Below are positions 52,020 through 64,000 of a stretch of DNA of 64,000 nt, one piece after another (within the stretch, counting starts at the first letter, position 1; the number at the start of each line of letters is the position of its first letter). The notes beneath the pieces were generated by a model. It did not search any database. It was not told where the DNA came from and was given only the letters and a program-made list of their open reading frames with translations. Where the stretch lies: the NCBI RefSeq assembly GCF_009870125.1, contig NC_046681.1, positions 29,596,001 to 29,660,000 of the forward strand, read 5' to 3'. The position numbers were made by a program, and so were the translations under genes. This DNA is from Drosophila pseudoobscura. Its lineage: Eukaryota; Arthropoda; Insecta; Diptera; Drosophilidae.

Positions 52020-55000
52020 AGGGATTAGAGAGATAGAGAGATGTACTATCTTTCAATTGATTTGAATGAGAGTGCGAGTGAGTGCGCCCATTTCCCCACT
52101 CTTCGGATAATCCAATTTGTTTACTGTACACTGACGCGCAGAAGAAGAAGTGGCCGCATTCGTTTGTTTGCACCATTTTCTGTGTCGTTTTCGACATTCC
52201 TCTTATTGTGTGCGGAGCGACTTGTTGCATGTAATAATAATAATAACGAACGAAACGGTATCTCGTAGCTGTTTAGTGGATGATTAAACTGAATTTAATC
52301 GTTTGCGAACAGGCGCACAGCGTCGGCCAGTCCCTCGTTCGGCCATTATTGCTGCATTGCGTTTCTCGAAATGAAATCCATACGATTTTAAATTGCCTCT
52401 TGCCTACAGAATGGGCGCAACACACCATAGAGCTGTCCCGCTCACACACTCGTTTGTCTGGTGACGTCAGCATGTTGAATCCCGTTAGCGAATTTGCCAT
52501 GCACTTTTCGGTTAGAATTGTTCTAAAACAAGAGCATGGAGTATTACGACTCTTTTAGCATTTATTCCATTGGACAGATGTAAATATAATATATTTCCTC
52601 TGTCACACCATGTCCCTTAAAATTATATCATGTAATAATTACCAATATCTTTACTCCTTAAATTTTGAAGACTGCTTTCTGTTTTCCTTTCCTGCAATGT
52701 TTCCCCGTTAAATGTTAATTTTAATGTGTTGTGTTATTATATATTTAGATTATTATGCACTGGAACTATATTAACATTAAAGGCTGATGAAAGAGCTCTA
52801 GCAATTATCAGTATCTTAGAATGGAGAATATTCTGTTTTATCCAGCTAGCCAATTGGCAACTCGGACTAAAACTAATAAATAGTATATCCATCTCACTTG
52901 CTCTCGTAGAGACTGACGCCTGAAGAATGAACCGAAAGTACCTCTCTCAGCGTTAATCGTCTTGCTATGATTTTGGCAATCCTAATAATGCCATTTCATG
53001 GGGTGGGCGCCTGTTAACTAGCAGCAGGCATTCAGCATTAACATGTCGCAAAAATCAATAACAGATGACGAAAACAAAACTGTGCGGCGCCAAAAAAACA
53101 CACACCCTGCCGCACAGCTTATTTCTTCTGTGGCTCTGTTACCATTTGAACGTTAAAAATTCGATTTTATAGAGTTCCAGCAACGCCCACAAAACCAAAA
53201 GCCAACGACGGCTACCAGCAGCGGCATCCAAAAAAACGAACAGCGACCTGTGGAAGAGAGAGGCGTGTTGTTTACTGCTAATTATACAAATACAAACACC
53301 AATGGCGGCCTTTCGAGATGATGATGACGGTGTGTTGGTTGGGGTCTGAGTTCTGCGGCCTGGGGGACTGGGGCACCTGGGGAGTTGGGGAGTTGGGGTT
53401 CGCGTTCGCCTTGGCTTGACTTTAGTGGTAACAGTGTGTGGGTTGAACGCTAACAGTACAGCAGCTACGCATTCTGCGCGCCTCTTAGTTATTATGTCAG
53501 ATCTGCAATGTGCGACTATAAAATACGTATGCGGCCGGCGAGAATTTATTGACTCGTCGCCCCCGGCTGTGGGTGTGAGTTATAAAATTGATGGCATAAA
53601 CTGTCTCTCTTGAATTTATAAACAAGGGGCTCTCTATCGTCTCGATGCATTTGCATTTCCTGTTCGCCTATTCCGGTTTTTCGAGTGTATGGTAACATTT
53701 TGTAGACATTTTCATGCGCGTTTGCACTGCTGCCACTTTGCCACCACCAGACCCAGGGTCCATGGATGGATCAGGGGAATGGAAAGGTGGCTTCTATACT
53801 CAGCCGCTCTCTCGCGCGTTCACGATTTGCATTTGCTGATCGCCTGGTTGGATTTTTCGGTTGTATGTTGGTAACATTTTGTGGTCCTCAAAAGTGTTTG
53901 CTCTGGCAACGCTCCACGTGCCGTCTCCCTCGCTCTCGCTGGCATGTCGCGAATGTTAAGCGGCTGAATGTAAAAAAAAACTCACACCACACACGGACGG
54001 ACCGCATTCTTTTCGAAATATTTGGAATGGCAGCATGCTTGCATGTGTGTGTGGGAGGAGCGTGGGGTGGGCGCGCTGGGAAGCTAGGGTTGTCAGACCA
54101 CCTGTTGTGATCGTCGGCAGTCCGGTGGCCGCCACCAAAACCGCACTCTGACAACCCTGGACAACCATTGCGCTCACAACTGACAAGCATTCCGAGCATA
54201 ACAATGCCGTCTGCTTTTTACGCTGCTTGCCTGTTCGGGCAACTAAGTGAAATTTCATGCAATACAATTCTCGGAAATTTCGAATTCCCCACATATTTTC
54301 ATGTCGTGTCTGGCATTTTTGTTATTCGTTCACCGCGCATCGTGATCATGATGTTAGCGTCACTGGGGGGTTGGCTTTTGTGGGCTTTTGATGAGTGTAT
54401 GTATGTCTGTCAGCTGCAATGAGAAGCTTGAATGTTGGGGAAGGTCAGACTGTGGGAATTCTGAATTAGGGAAAGGAACTCAAGGAGGAGAAGAAGAACC
54501 TTAACGGGAAAAATGTAAAGGAAATTTTAAAAATAACCTGTTGCTATTTATTTTGTTTGATGAATGTTTATGAATGAAAGCGGATGGCTATTATCAACTC
54601 TAATGACGTTTGATGTAAATGGTAATTTAATATGATAATTTACAAAAAGTAGAGAATTACAAAAGGAATTAAGTGTTTCTTAAGAAGATTAAAGAGAAAA
54701 CCTAACAAAATAGGCCTTAATCCCAGTTATTTGATTAGAAAAAGTAGAATTTCGAATGCGGAAAGAATTACAATTTGGATAAGATTTAAACCAACTTAAA
54801 CAAAAAATAAAAAATTAAAAAAAAATTTAACTAATTTTAACTCACATTATTTTATGTCCGGTGCCTCCGTTACTTACTTCCTTTTATATGCGAGTAAATT
54901 CAACGTATATTTGTCGTACATTTCCAACAGGTCCAACTAGTTTGATTCAGTGGAGAATAAGGGCCGGGCACTGGCTCTGGCTCGGGCTCCGTTACTCACA

Positions 55001-56178
55001 TCACCCCTCCACGCATTCAGAGTTTACGCACTACATCCACAGTGCGATATAAAGACGACTCGACTCCTTAAAGTCAAGGTGACAGCCTAAGCAAAGCATC
55101 GCATCGGATCCCAGTGCAGTACGGAGCACACTCCAATCCCGAACTGGGTGGAAGTAGGGGCCCTGCTGGAGTTAGACGCACTATTGTCCTCTGTAAATCC
55201 TCATTGTAACAAGCGCCCAGAATCATTGTCTTACGCATACGTCGACGACCTGACTCCAGAAACTCGGAAATTGCAGCCGGCAATAACAACAGCAGCAACA
55301 ACAAAAATTCCAATGCAAAAAAGTTGCCATAAAAAGGCGACAGCATGCCCCCATCTCCACATCGTTGTCGGGGCATCGCCCAAAAATAAATGCAACGCGT
55401 TCGAACGGACGATCTCCCATATAGTATACGTCCTCTACGCATACTACCAGACGGCCCTGTCCTCTATCCCTCTCGCTCTCTGCTTCTCCACACAGCCTCA
55501 AAGATCTCGGCATTGTCGGATGCAACGTCCGCTGCTGCTACTCCCGTCAGTTCATTGGCCCAATCCAAGGCAATGTGCAAAAGGAAATCAAGAAAAAAAG
55601 CAAGGCATTAAAAACGAGGGAGCAAATCATTTTGATCGCGTCCCGTAAACTGGTTTCAGGGCAGACCTCCAGTCAGTGGAGATCGAAAGTTGGTGCTGAA
55701 AATTACATACATATCGAATCGAGTAGATTTGGGTATATTTCTATATAAATAAATTTTACCTCTTTCCAGCTTAAATAAATATTTTTAAATACATATTTAT
55801 ATATTGTTTTGTACGTACTAATGGAGAGTACATACATACATATGTATGTCTGTAAGGGCATATCTGGAATGCTCACATTTTATAATCGTGAATGTTCATA
55901 ATTTGGATAATTTTAGAACAATTTCTTTATGTTATAAGGACACGCCTCAAAAGCATACACTGACCAGACTGACTGAATTGTGCGAGAACTCTTAAACATA
56001 TCGTATTGTAGTAAATTCCTTCAGTTTACAGCAAACATCTATAGACAGTCAGTGGAAATTGAAACGTGTCTTGCGTTAAAGTAATATTTGGTGCCATTGA
56101 GTATATAGAGAGAGTAAACTAAATATATATAGTGTAGTATAATGTCATAATATTGTACAAGCATTGCTTCCGCTGAGG

Positions 56179-59100
56179 CTAGCAGAGCAGGGCAATGTTT
56201 CCGCTTTCGTTGCCAGTGAGAAAGGCCCGATTCAATGGCAACACAGCCAGGGAGGTGAGGACGCCACGGAAAGTTTCCGAACGGAGTTTTGTAATCGTGT
56301 TAAAGGCATGCGAGTCGGCCACATCTGCATAGACACCCACACGATTGCCGGTGGTGGCATACACCAGGGCAGGACCCACACTCTGCAGAAAGTGAGCGGG
56401 TTCCGGTGGTGGTCTATAGGAAAGATATCTCTGATTAGTTGCAAATTTCGCTACAATAATATTCATGAAACTCACTTGAGCTGATAGTGCATGATCCCAT
56501 CCAGAGCATGCCACACGGCCAGGCTATGATCCAAGGCGGAGCTGACCAAAAACTGATCACTTGGCGCCGTCAGCTGGAGTAGATCGCATTCCATGGGTCG
56601 CCAGGAGTTCAGAACCATGCCGGTTCTCGTGTCCAGCATCACAATACCGCCAGAAGAGAGGCCAGCGGCCAGCCAATTGCCCGAGGGAGCAACGGCCAGG
56701 CAGCGAACGGTCGCATTGGGCAGGGCCGGGTGACAGACGCGCCACTCGTTGACGTACTCCATGGATCTAGCATCGATCACCTTTACCGTGGACTCGGCTG
56801 TCCCCGCAATCACCAGAGGGGAGTGGGAGGGCAGGCACTTGACCACGGTCACGGCACTGTGTCGGGGAGCGTCTAAGATTCCAAGAGGTCGTCCCATGAA
56901 CGGATCCCATAGATGCACTCCCGAGTCACAGGACACCACGAAGCGCAGCGACTCCAGGAAGCTCAGCGAGTGTATGGACTTCTTGTGGGCCGTGTAGGTA
57001 AACTGGCAGGCGGTGGTCTTCCTGCCGTCTCCCTCGCTGCGCAGCGACCACAACTTCACCGTCTTATCCTTGGAGGCAGACACGAAACTGTTCTCGTTGT
57101 CCAAGGCGTAGATGGCCCGCACAGAATTTGTGTGTCCGACGAACGATTGCAGGCGGATCTGCTTTAGGTTCAGGGCCTGATTGTCCTTCTCGCTGCGTGT
57201 GGTCTCGTGCCGCCAGTAGGCCAACCAGTTGCCCTTGAGATGGCGACTGCTGGGAAGCTGATCCAACTTGTAGGCCACCATGTCGAGGAGTTCCATGCTA
57301 CTTCTGACCACCTGGAGGCGATTGCCAACGATCTGGGTGCCAAAACTGTTGGCAGCCAGCTCGCAGGAAGTGTCTACGGTGTCCTCATCTTGTCCGGGTA
57401 TCACACTGGAAGCCAGATTAGATTTTTTCTGGCCGCCGCCACTTGGTTGCTCGTGCTCGTGGCACAGGGTCAGCACAAACTCCAGATTGGTGAGCGTCCT
57501 CTGCATGATGGCTTCGCCCAGGAAGCGCAGGAATGCCAGGTAGGCGGTGTGCGCCAGTTCCGGACCAAAAACATCCCTCAACTCCTCCAGGGCACGCTCC
57601 CGCTGAGTAGCACCGCCCACCAGGGACAGATGTGCCAAGTCGCAGCCGAACTCGTTGGGCAGACCAAAGGCCTTGTTGAATATAAGAAAGAAGGGGCAGA
57701 GCAGCGACTGGCAGAGATGTTCGCGCGTCATATCCGATCCCAGGCGCACACTCAATGCGTAGATGGCATCCAGGAACTTCCGTGCCAGCAGCGAACGACC
57801 CAGATAGCCGCTCGGCATCAGGAGATTGGTGGAGCTAAGCAGCCGCAGAATGGGCAGTAGGATGGCGTCCAGCAGTATGTGCTGCAGATGCTCCATTATA
57901 CTCGAATCCGTCAGACAGGGCACCATGAACTTGAGCAGCTGGAGCGAACTAATGATGGCCCCCTCCAGGCTGCCAGTGATTCGCTTGGAGCACAGGCCAA
58001 TCAGCTCACTGATGTGCGGGAAATACTGCAGAAGGAGAAAGTTTTCCCCATAGAGAGCTGGAACATACAGACATAAATGCATATGTGATTGTGAGGAGGG
58101 TTTCTAGTGGAGCCCTGCATGAACAGGCAACCGAATCGATTCGCTTCTTGTTTCAGCTTACTCGTTACTTTTTTAGTGATTCGGGCTGATCCGAATCTGA
58201 CTGAAGGAAGGATTCGTAATGATGGAAAGCGTTAAAGAGGCTTGAGTATAGCTGGAGTACTGTGGATTGGACTCATGCAGGGCCCTTGTTTCTAGAGATG
58301 ACATGACATTCTTTAATGTGGCACACTCACCAGCTATGGACATCAGGCACTCCAGTACACGGGCCGCACTCCTATCCCCCACAACGCGTGCATTGGCAAT
58401 GCTAAAAAAGTTCAGGTTTGCCGCTTCAGGGGAAGAACTAACGCCATCATCATCCAACTCCGGCAGGAGGTTCTCCTGCCCCACATAGCACAGGGAGAGC
58501 AGTTTCAATAGGTTCCTGGTTATGTGCCGAGATGTGAGCACCGGACCCAGTCGATGCGACAGCCACACTAGACTCTCGGCACTCATCTCGCTAATGCGAT
58601 TGTTCTGCAGGGCCTTGGCCTCGGACATCCTCGATATAACCGAAGCCTGTAAGGAGTCTGATCCCTCCGCCTCCCCTCCGCTAGCCGCTGCTGGCTGTGT
58701 TGCCTCCTGCTGAACCGCCTGAGTGATCATCTCGAAGCTGTCCACGCTCTTTCGCGAGCCAATGTCGCAGTCGATGGCGCTCAGCTGGAAGCTGCGTCGA
58801 ATGCCGATCGTGGGATTGGGTATTTCAATGGTGGGAGAACGCGGTCCCAGGACGGGTGGGGGGGCCAGAATTGGTGGTGTTTGACCCTCTTGTAGGGAGA
58901 GTTTGTCCGGCGAGAGTTTGGCTCCGTAGATGAGCTCGTTAATGACCAGTTTGTCGGGTGATCCGCCACCATCCGACTCTCGCGCCTCCTCCGCACTGGT
59001 GGCGGTGGCCGGGCGCATGTCAAACGAATCGATGGATTTGCTTTCCTGACTGGATATTCTATCCTGATCCTCCTCGAACGTAAAGAGCTCTTCGATGTCT

Positions 59101-62100
59101 GGCTTGGAGGCTTCCGCCTCCGCTGCTGGCGGTGGCTGTGGCTGGCGCTCATCCTCCTCGGCGGCAAAGTTAAGATTCTTGCTGGTTCGTCGACTGCCGC
59201 CGCTGTGGTAGTGATATCCGTTGCCCTGCTCCGGTTCCTTGTAGCCGCCCACCGCCTCGATTAGGGGAGCGATAAAGTGCTGCAGGAAGCAGCGCAGGCC
59301 GAAACGCACAATCAAGCGGAGAAGGAAGCTGTGGTGGTAGAGCTTCACCGACTTGCGCGACTTGAAGGAGCTGCTGGAGGAGAAGCGCAGGTGTCCGCCA
59401 TTGGCTGCCCCTCCAATGGAAGTGCCATCATCGGTGACACTCGTTCCATCCACATCGTACAGCTTGAGCAGGGGCTGCAGTAGATGCTGCTGGGTCTGCG
59501 CCACACCCAGAGCCTGGGCAATCGAATCAAAGAGATTCCACGCGGTCAGAATAGAGGTGCGCTCATCCCTAAGCAGATCAATAATGTGGGGTAGAAGCAA
59601 CTCCACGGGCGTGTACTGCTCGTAGGCAAAGGCCACGGGTTCTAGGAGCCTCCGGACATGCGCACAGCATGACATGACCTTGCATTCGGCTATCTTCCGG
59701 TCGAACAGCACTCGCTGGCGATCCATCTCCGTGTAGCGCGCACACTCCCTACCACCCTGGCAACTGAAGTGTGTGTGCAGCTCCAGTAGGATGGCATTTA
59801 GCTCGAAGGCGTGCAGAGATCTCACCAGGGCATAGACGGCTATGTAGTGGCTGGGGAAGGGCAGCAACAGGTTGGCGAACATCGGTTCCACCAACTGCGC
59901 CGGGCTGGGGGGCTGCGGCAGGCCTTGATCCTTTTCCTCATCCGTTTCCAGTTGCAGCAGCAGTCGGACCACATGGCGTACTGGTTTCGGCAGGTCCTGG
60001 CGATGCAGTTGGGCCACGGTGCGGCAGGCGGCCAGACGAGCCTCAAAGGCCGCCGTCAATCCGCTGCCCATAAGGAGCGGCCGCAGACGTTGCATCGCAA
60101 ACAGCTCCACAATGAGACAGCCCAGGACTTGCAGCTCGCGTTCCCTGCGCACACCTAACAGATGCAGCAGCGAGCTCTTCTTCTCCCGCAAGAGATTCTT
60201 GGACTTGGTGTGGATCTCGGCGCCGGCAAACAGTTGATTCGTGAACGAATGATCCGCCGAGTTCTGCTCGAACATGAGATCGCTGTTGATCATTTTTTCC
60301 TCAGGATTCGCAGAGGCCCTCTGCTGTGGGAATGTGCGGGCATAGAAGGCCTCCAGCGTCTCCAGATTCTGCAGCAGCACGGTGGGATTGTAGTTATCGG
60401 GCAGGTCTATAAAGTTGGTGATGGCATAAAAGTTGGAGGCGGAGGCCGAGGCCGAACTGCTGTGGACGGAAGCTCCGCTCGACGAATCGTTGTTGGGGCG
60501 CAGTGAAGTGTTGGAGGAGGAACTGAAATCCGCATTCAAGTTCTCTGTGCTCCTGGCCAGACGCTTGGAGGGGCTGCCATACAGTTGACTCATCCGCGGG
60601 GCGGTCTTGTTGAACCACGGCGTGGCGTACCGTCGTGGCGGATGGGCCTGGGTGAACAGCTGCACAATGCCGCGCTGGCTGAGATTCCGATGCTGGTCCA
60701 CCAAAGTAAGGCAGACATTCTTCGACTTGACAGCCGCCTTTCCACTCAACTTGTAGCTGGACAAAGCAAAGAACAAGTTAAAAGAAACCTCTAGGGGACA
60801 CAAAACTCACCCAAAGTTCAAGTCAATCCAATGATGCAGTCGCTCGCTCACATACTGCGACTCCAGGGCCTCGCGATGCTTGCAGATAAAGTCCTCCGGA
60901 CAGGTGGCCCATGCAGGCAGCTCCAAGTCCGGCAGATCCTCGTGTATGCTCTTGAAGATCATTGGATCCGAGTAGAATTCCGGTATGCATTCATCGGGGG
61001 TCCACTCCTGCAGTCGCTGTATGGACACCGGGTACTCTGCCGGCACCCAAATGGGTCGCACATGGGCGCAGAGTATGGATTGTGGCGTCCGTCTGGCCAT
61101 GTACACAAAGTACGTAATTTCGGAGAGAAAATCCGAGACATGATGGGGTACTTGTTCCCCACCCAAGCCATCGACAGCTCCATGCTGGCTAGCATGGGCA
61201 TACATGAGATCAAGGTGAACATCGCCCTTGTTCAGCCGGTACTTGCTTCTGGACAGATCCCGCCAGTTGGCTCCATTGCGGCCGGCAAAGTCTGTGACCC
61301 AGGGCATTATATGGTGATGGGCGGCATTCGTGAGGCTACGTCCACAGGCATTGTTCAGGATGGTGAGGTAATCAAAGTTAGACAGCTGTCCACTGCACCA
61401 CATCTCCGCGTACTCCCGCAGATTGAAGTGGGCAGGATCGTAGGCGAGCTTCAGGTCGAACACGGTACTGCTCGTGGGTAAGTGCAGGTGCAGGGGCGGA
61501 TCGGCCAGATCGCCCAGCTCGGGCGTGGTCAGCGGTGTGAGGGGCGACATGTCGGCGCCCGCACCGGCTGTGTCCTCCTCTAGGAGATTGCACTGCAGCC
61601 GTGGCAGGACCTGCAGCCAAAGATTCTCCCGCAACACAATGTGTTGCAGCCGAAGATCGCCCAGGAAGAAGCCCTGGCTCTGGAGCTGCTTGGAGAGCTG
61701 AAGGATTTGGTAGATGATGAACAGCGTTTTGTTGTAGCCCTTGCCTAGTAGCGCCGGGCTGTAGGTGATGCAGTCATAGAGGCTGCACTCCAGTGCTGGT
61801 GGGTAGAAGAACACACTGAAGTGCGTGGAGGACTCGATGGCTACCAGGGCGGGCAGAATATTGGGGTGACAATTGGTTGTAAAATCCGTTCCAGCGGCAG
61901 TCGGAGAGACTGCCTCTCCTCGATCCGCCTGACAGTGCAGCACAGGGCAGTGGTAGACACGCTGAATAAGCTCCTTGAGCACCATATCATGCGGCTGCAG
62001 CTGTCCCTGTCCAGTGATTGGCTTGGACGACGACAAAGTGGCTGCAGATCTGCAGAGTTTGACATGGGCCCCATTATACTTCTTGTATGCCTCCTCCCAC

Positions 62101-62483
62101 AGCTGCTTAAAGTTGCTGTTGGCTACAAATGCCACCGCCTGGGAATACGACATCGGCAGAGCGTCTAGAGCATGTCCATTCCCGCCGCCGCCTGATGATC
62201 TCGGCAGGGGGTATACCCTACGTGGGGGCTGCTTGCGGTATGTCTGCACAAGGATGCGGGTCCAGGGGTGCTCCAGTTGCCCTGTGGGATGCGCTCGTCG
62301 ATCCAATTTCGGCCAGCTGCTGAAGCTCGTCAACTTTCGGTGCTTCTCCAGCGCCTGCAGCCACGACTTGTCGCATATGACCTGATAGCGCCCCTCGCTG
62401 CTCCCATCGCCTGACTCACACACATGTTGCAGATCAATGCCGATTTCTTGCCATATCTGCTCACTCTCGCTATCGCCCATCAT
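56179..62483 (-). CDS. WDR81 ortholog: BEACH and WD40 protein
   Basis: Four exons on the minus strand: 62483-60811, 60756-58331, 58057-56476 and 56413-56179. All are GT-AG with phases 2, 1 and 2, giving 1971 residues (human WDR81 is about 1940). The BEACH domain is in the first exon (FDYLTILNNACGRSLTN, HHIMPWVTDFAGRNGANWRDL, SRSKYRLNKGDVHLDLMY). A kinase-like lobe precedes it (ILQLSKQLQSQGFFLGDLRLQHI). The middle is a long acidic, Ser-rich linker. The C-terminal WD40 repeats begin at SFVGHTNSVRAIYALDNENS and include SASKDKTVKLWSL, DSGVHLWDPF and AGTAESTVKVIDAR. WDR81 with WDR91 restrains endosomal PI3-kinase during early-to-late endosome conversion and also acts in aggrephagy. The start is a double Met (62483 and 62480). 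Confidence 0.95.
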
Positions 62484-62791
62484 TTTTTATTGCGTTTTTG
62501 GGTCTGCTTCCGAGCCTCACTTTTGTTACACCACCACTTACAATGCGGTGTGCTGGTGCTGCGGCGGCACTGAGAATCACATTTTATGACTGTGCAGTCC
62601 TCGAATTGGGAGGGGAGGGCTTTCGAATATATAATCCACCGATTTGTTTGGATTTTCTTATCTTTGTCATAACAATTTTCGTTGGGACCGCAATTTACAC
62701 CTAACGAGACGACGTCACAAATTTCAAAATATACCGTAAATATACTGGCGAATTATTTGTATGCAAGTTGCATCACATTGCTCGTTTTGGA
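62484..62791 (-). promoter_or_regulatory. WDR81 upstream region with Ohler motif 6
   Basis: AAAATATACCG at 62727-62737 is a motif 6 site on the coding strand side of WDR81, about 245 bases upstream of its ATG. GACGTCAC, a CRE-like site, is at 62710-62717. The adjoining TACCGTAAATATACTGGCGA also occurs near the dehydratase promoter (29800). Confidence 0.6.
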
Positions 62792-63438
62792 TATTCCGTG
62801 GAATATAACTAGCTAGCTAAGTCCTGAGGGTCTAAACTCATAAATTTATCCGATTATTACATCCTACAATACTGGTTAATTTTAAGCTCTCATCATTATC
62901 GGATTGTTTATAAAATAAGGTTTGAACAAAACCGCTCAACAACAATTTCCAATAAACTAACTTAATTACACGGTAACTACACATTCGCTACATATTAACT
63001 ACATTTTCATGTAATTACCAAAGGCGACACCTGAAGGGGAAATGTGTACGTTTCAAAAATTTTTGCCCGTTTTTTTTTTCATATAAGCCCCATGGAAGCG
63101 CCAGTGTGAAAAACCTCCGTTATACATGACTTTTTTCCGACATTTTTGAAAAAATTGAGATTTTGACGGCAAACGATCAGGAGTTCGATGCTGATCACGA
63201 ATTAGTATTCGATGTTGCCTGGAACATGGCTCTAAGTGGCATTTCTACACGGTTTCTACATTGGTGCATTGGACAAGAGGGTGAGTCCATAACGCGTCTT
63301 AAAATATACTGGAAAATACTAGGAAAAACTATGAAAAGTATAAAAATTGTGAGGTGTGTGAGCTAGACGTGGTGGCAAGAAAACAAGAAAATCCGATGAA
63401 GTATACGGTCTGACCCTCAGAAATATACCAAAATATAT
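62792..63438. repeat. Promoter-proximal dispersed repeat, copy B
   Basis: This is the partner of 29130-29790 in the same orientation, about 95 percent identical by eye. It starts with TATTCCGTGGAATA (62792-62805) and ends GTCTGACCCTCAGAAATA. The exon-like stretch (63163-63280) ends at the same GTGAGT donor. The main coding differences from copy A are DVDRNIAL versus DVAWNMAL. It lies 310 bases upstream of the WDR81 start codon, as copy A lies 180 bases upstream of the dehydratase start codon. Confidence 0.78.
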
Positions 63439-64000
63439 GCGATGAAAAACCGAACTTAGCCCACTTAGGCCCCCTCTACTTAAATAGTTCAACAACTTGA
63501 GGTAAATGGCGGAAAATATTAGAGATTGTTAATTCTTCTTGTAGATTCATGCCATCTTTTTTCTGAACTTAAAAAAAAACACGATATTTTCCACCTGAAC
63601 TGCGCTACATTATTAAATTTTCATCATTTTCGGTGGCAAATTGAAATAATCCCTTGGCCTATAATAGGCTAATCGTTCTCCGTCAAGGATTGGAAAGCAT
63701 ATTGCTCAATTTTGATGTTTCGCCTAAGATTATTAGCTATATAGAACATTTAGCCATGCCCAAGTAGTTTTATACGATTGATGACTCAATTTTCTACTTA
63801 ACTGGCTTATTCTTAATACTGGCTTTTATTGGATCTTGCGCAAAAAAAGGTTATAGCGAAATAGATAAGTGGAATGTCATTTCTTACATTTCTTACTTAC
63901 TCAACCGGAGTAAGGGGTTTTATTATAACCTATTTTGTTAATTTAATATGAAGATACTGTTTTTCCAAGTTCTAAATTGATTTAAAACATAATTAATAAA
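63439..64000. other. Right edge, no gene seen; end of a MITE-like sequence
   Basis: CGAACTTAGCCCACTTAGGC (63451-63470), followed by CCCCTC, resembles the left end of the hairpin at 14415 (GAACTTAACCCACTTAACCC followed by CCTC). No matching inverted end is found before base 64000. The rest is AT-rich without a coding ORF. Confidence 0.45.

Larger units (their letters stand above)
48430..56178. other. Long gene-free stretch between Rh5 and WDR81
   Basis: No splice-consistent gene is seen in 7.7 kb. It contains a degenerate repeat family at 49500-50450 and 51410-51620, a (GT)n run at 51992-52019, GT-rich DNA at 51600-51800 and AT-rich DNA at 54480-54850. An open but non-ATG frame lies at 55148-55648 with a TATAAA near 55050, and I do not accept it as a gene. 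The right end should contain the WDR81 3' UTR on the minus strand. Confidence 0.5.

Noticed and set aside
55148-55648. Open frame of about 166 codons upstream of the WDR81 3' end
   Set aside because: It opens with GTG rather than ATG, has no domain, and reads as chance translation of GC-richer DNA.

Overview
The window is insect nuclear DNA and clearly Drosophila: intron-rich genes with short GT-AG introns, DRE (TATCGATA) and Ohler motif 6 promoter elements, AT-rich non-coding DNA, and readable orthologs of tweek, Nfs1, Rhodopsin 5 and WDR81. Several of these lie on chromosome arm 2L (Muller element B) in D. melanogaster, so this is probably the Muller B equivalent of another species. An obscura-group species is my guess but is not shown by the sequence. 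All splice sites below were read by eye from GT/AG positions and reading phase.

Layout. 1-13.6 kb: the 5' half of tweek on the minus strand (a giant bridge-like lipid-transfer protein; ten coding exons visible, running off the left edge). Two genes are nested in its introns: an acidic secreted protein of unknown function on the opposite strand (1836-3431) and an intronless MMADHC-like cobalamin-trafficking protein on the same strand (11167-11946). 14.2 kb: a DRE/motif 6 promoter zone, then an ETFRF1/LYRM5-like gene. 17.6-23.7 kb: a Golgi carbohydrate sulfotransferase with a 5 kb intron. 23.8-26.0 kb: an RS-domain protein fused to an SNRNP25-like ubiquitin fold, with an MPC2-like mitochondrial pyruvate carrier gene nested on the opposite strand. 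26.4-29.0 kb: Nfs1 (sharing a divergent promoter with the RS gene) and, convergent to it, a 3-hydroxyacyl-CoA dehydratase.

29.1-36.3 kb is an accessory region. It holds a promoter-proximal repeat that recurs 33 kb away, the remains of a C2H2 zinc-finger gene, and a giant inverted repeat with arms of about 3 kb, near-identical over most of their length, around a 77-base spacer. The arms carry exon-like cassettes and nested tandem repeats. This is the most unusual structure in the window; it is either a long hairpin-RNA (endo-siRNA) locus or a foldback-type mobile element. 37.3-41.3 kb: two tandem ZAD-C2H2 zinc-finger genes, sisters of the broken one.

41.3-64 kb: a long gene-free stretch, Rh5 with a recognisable photoreceptor promoter, another gene-free stretch with a degenerate repeat family (49.5-51.6 kb), and WDR81 on the minus strand with the second copy of the promoter-proximal repeat just upstream.

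Many of the genes are mitochondrial or housekeeping (MMADHC-like, ETFRF1-like, MPC2-like, Nfs1, HACD, WDR81) and use DRE/motif 6 promoters, whereas Rh5 has a TATA box with homeodomain sites. The window shows no operon-like logic; the striking organisation is nesting (three genes inside introns of others) and a repeat-rich core next to a zinc-finger cluster.
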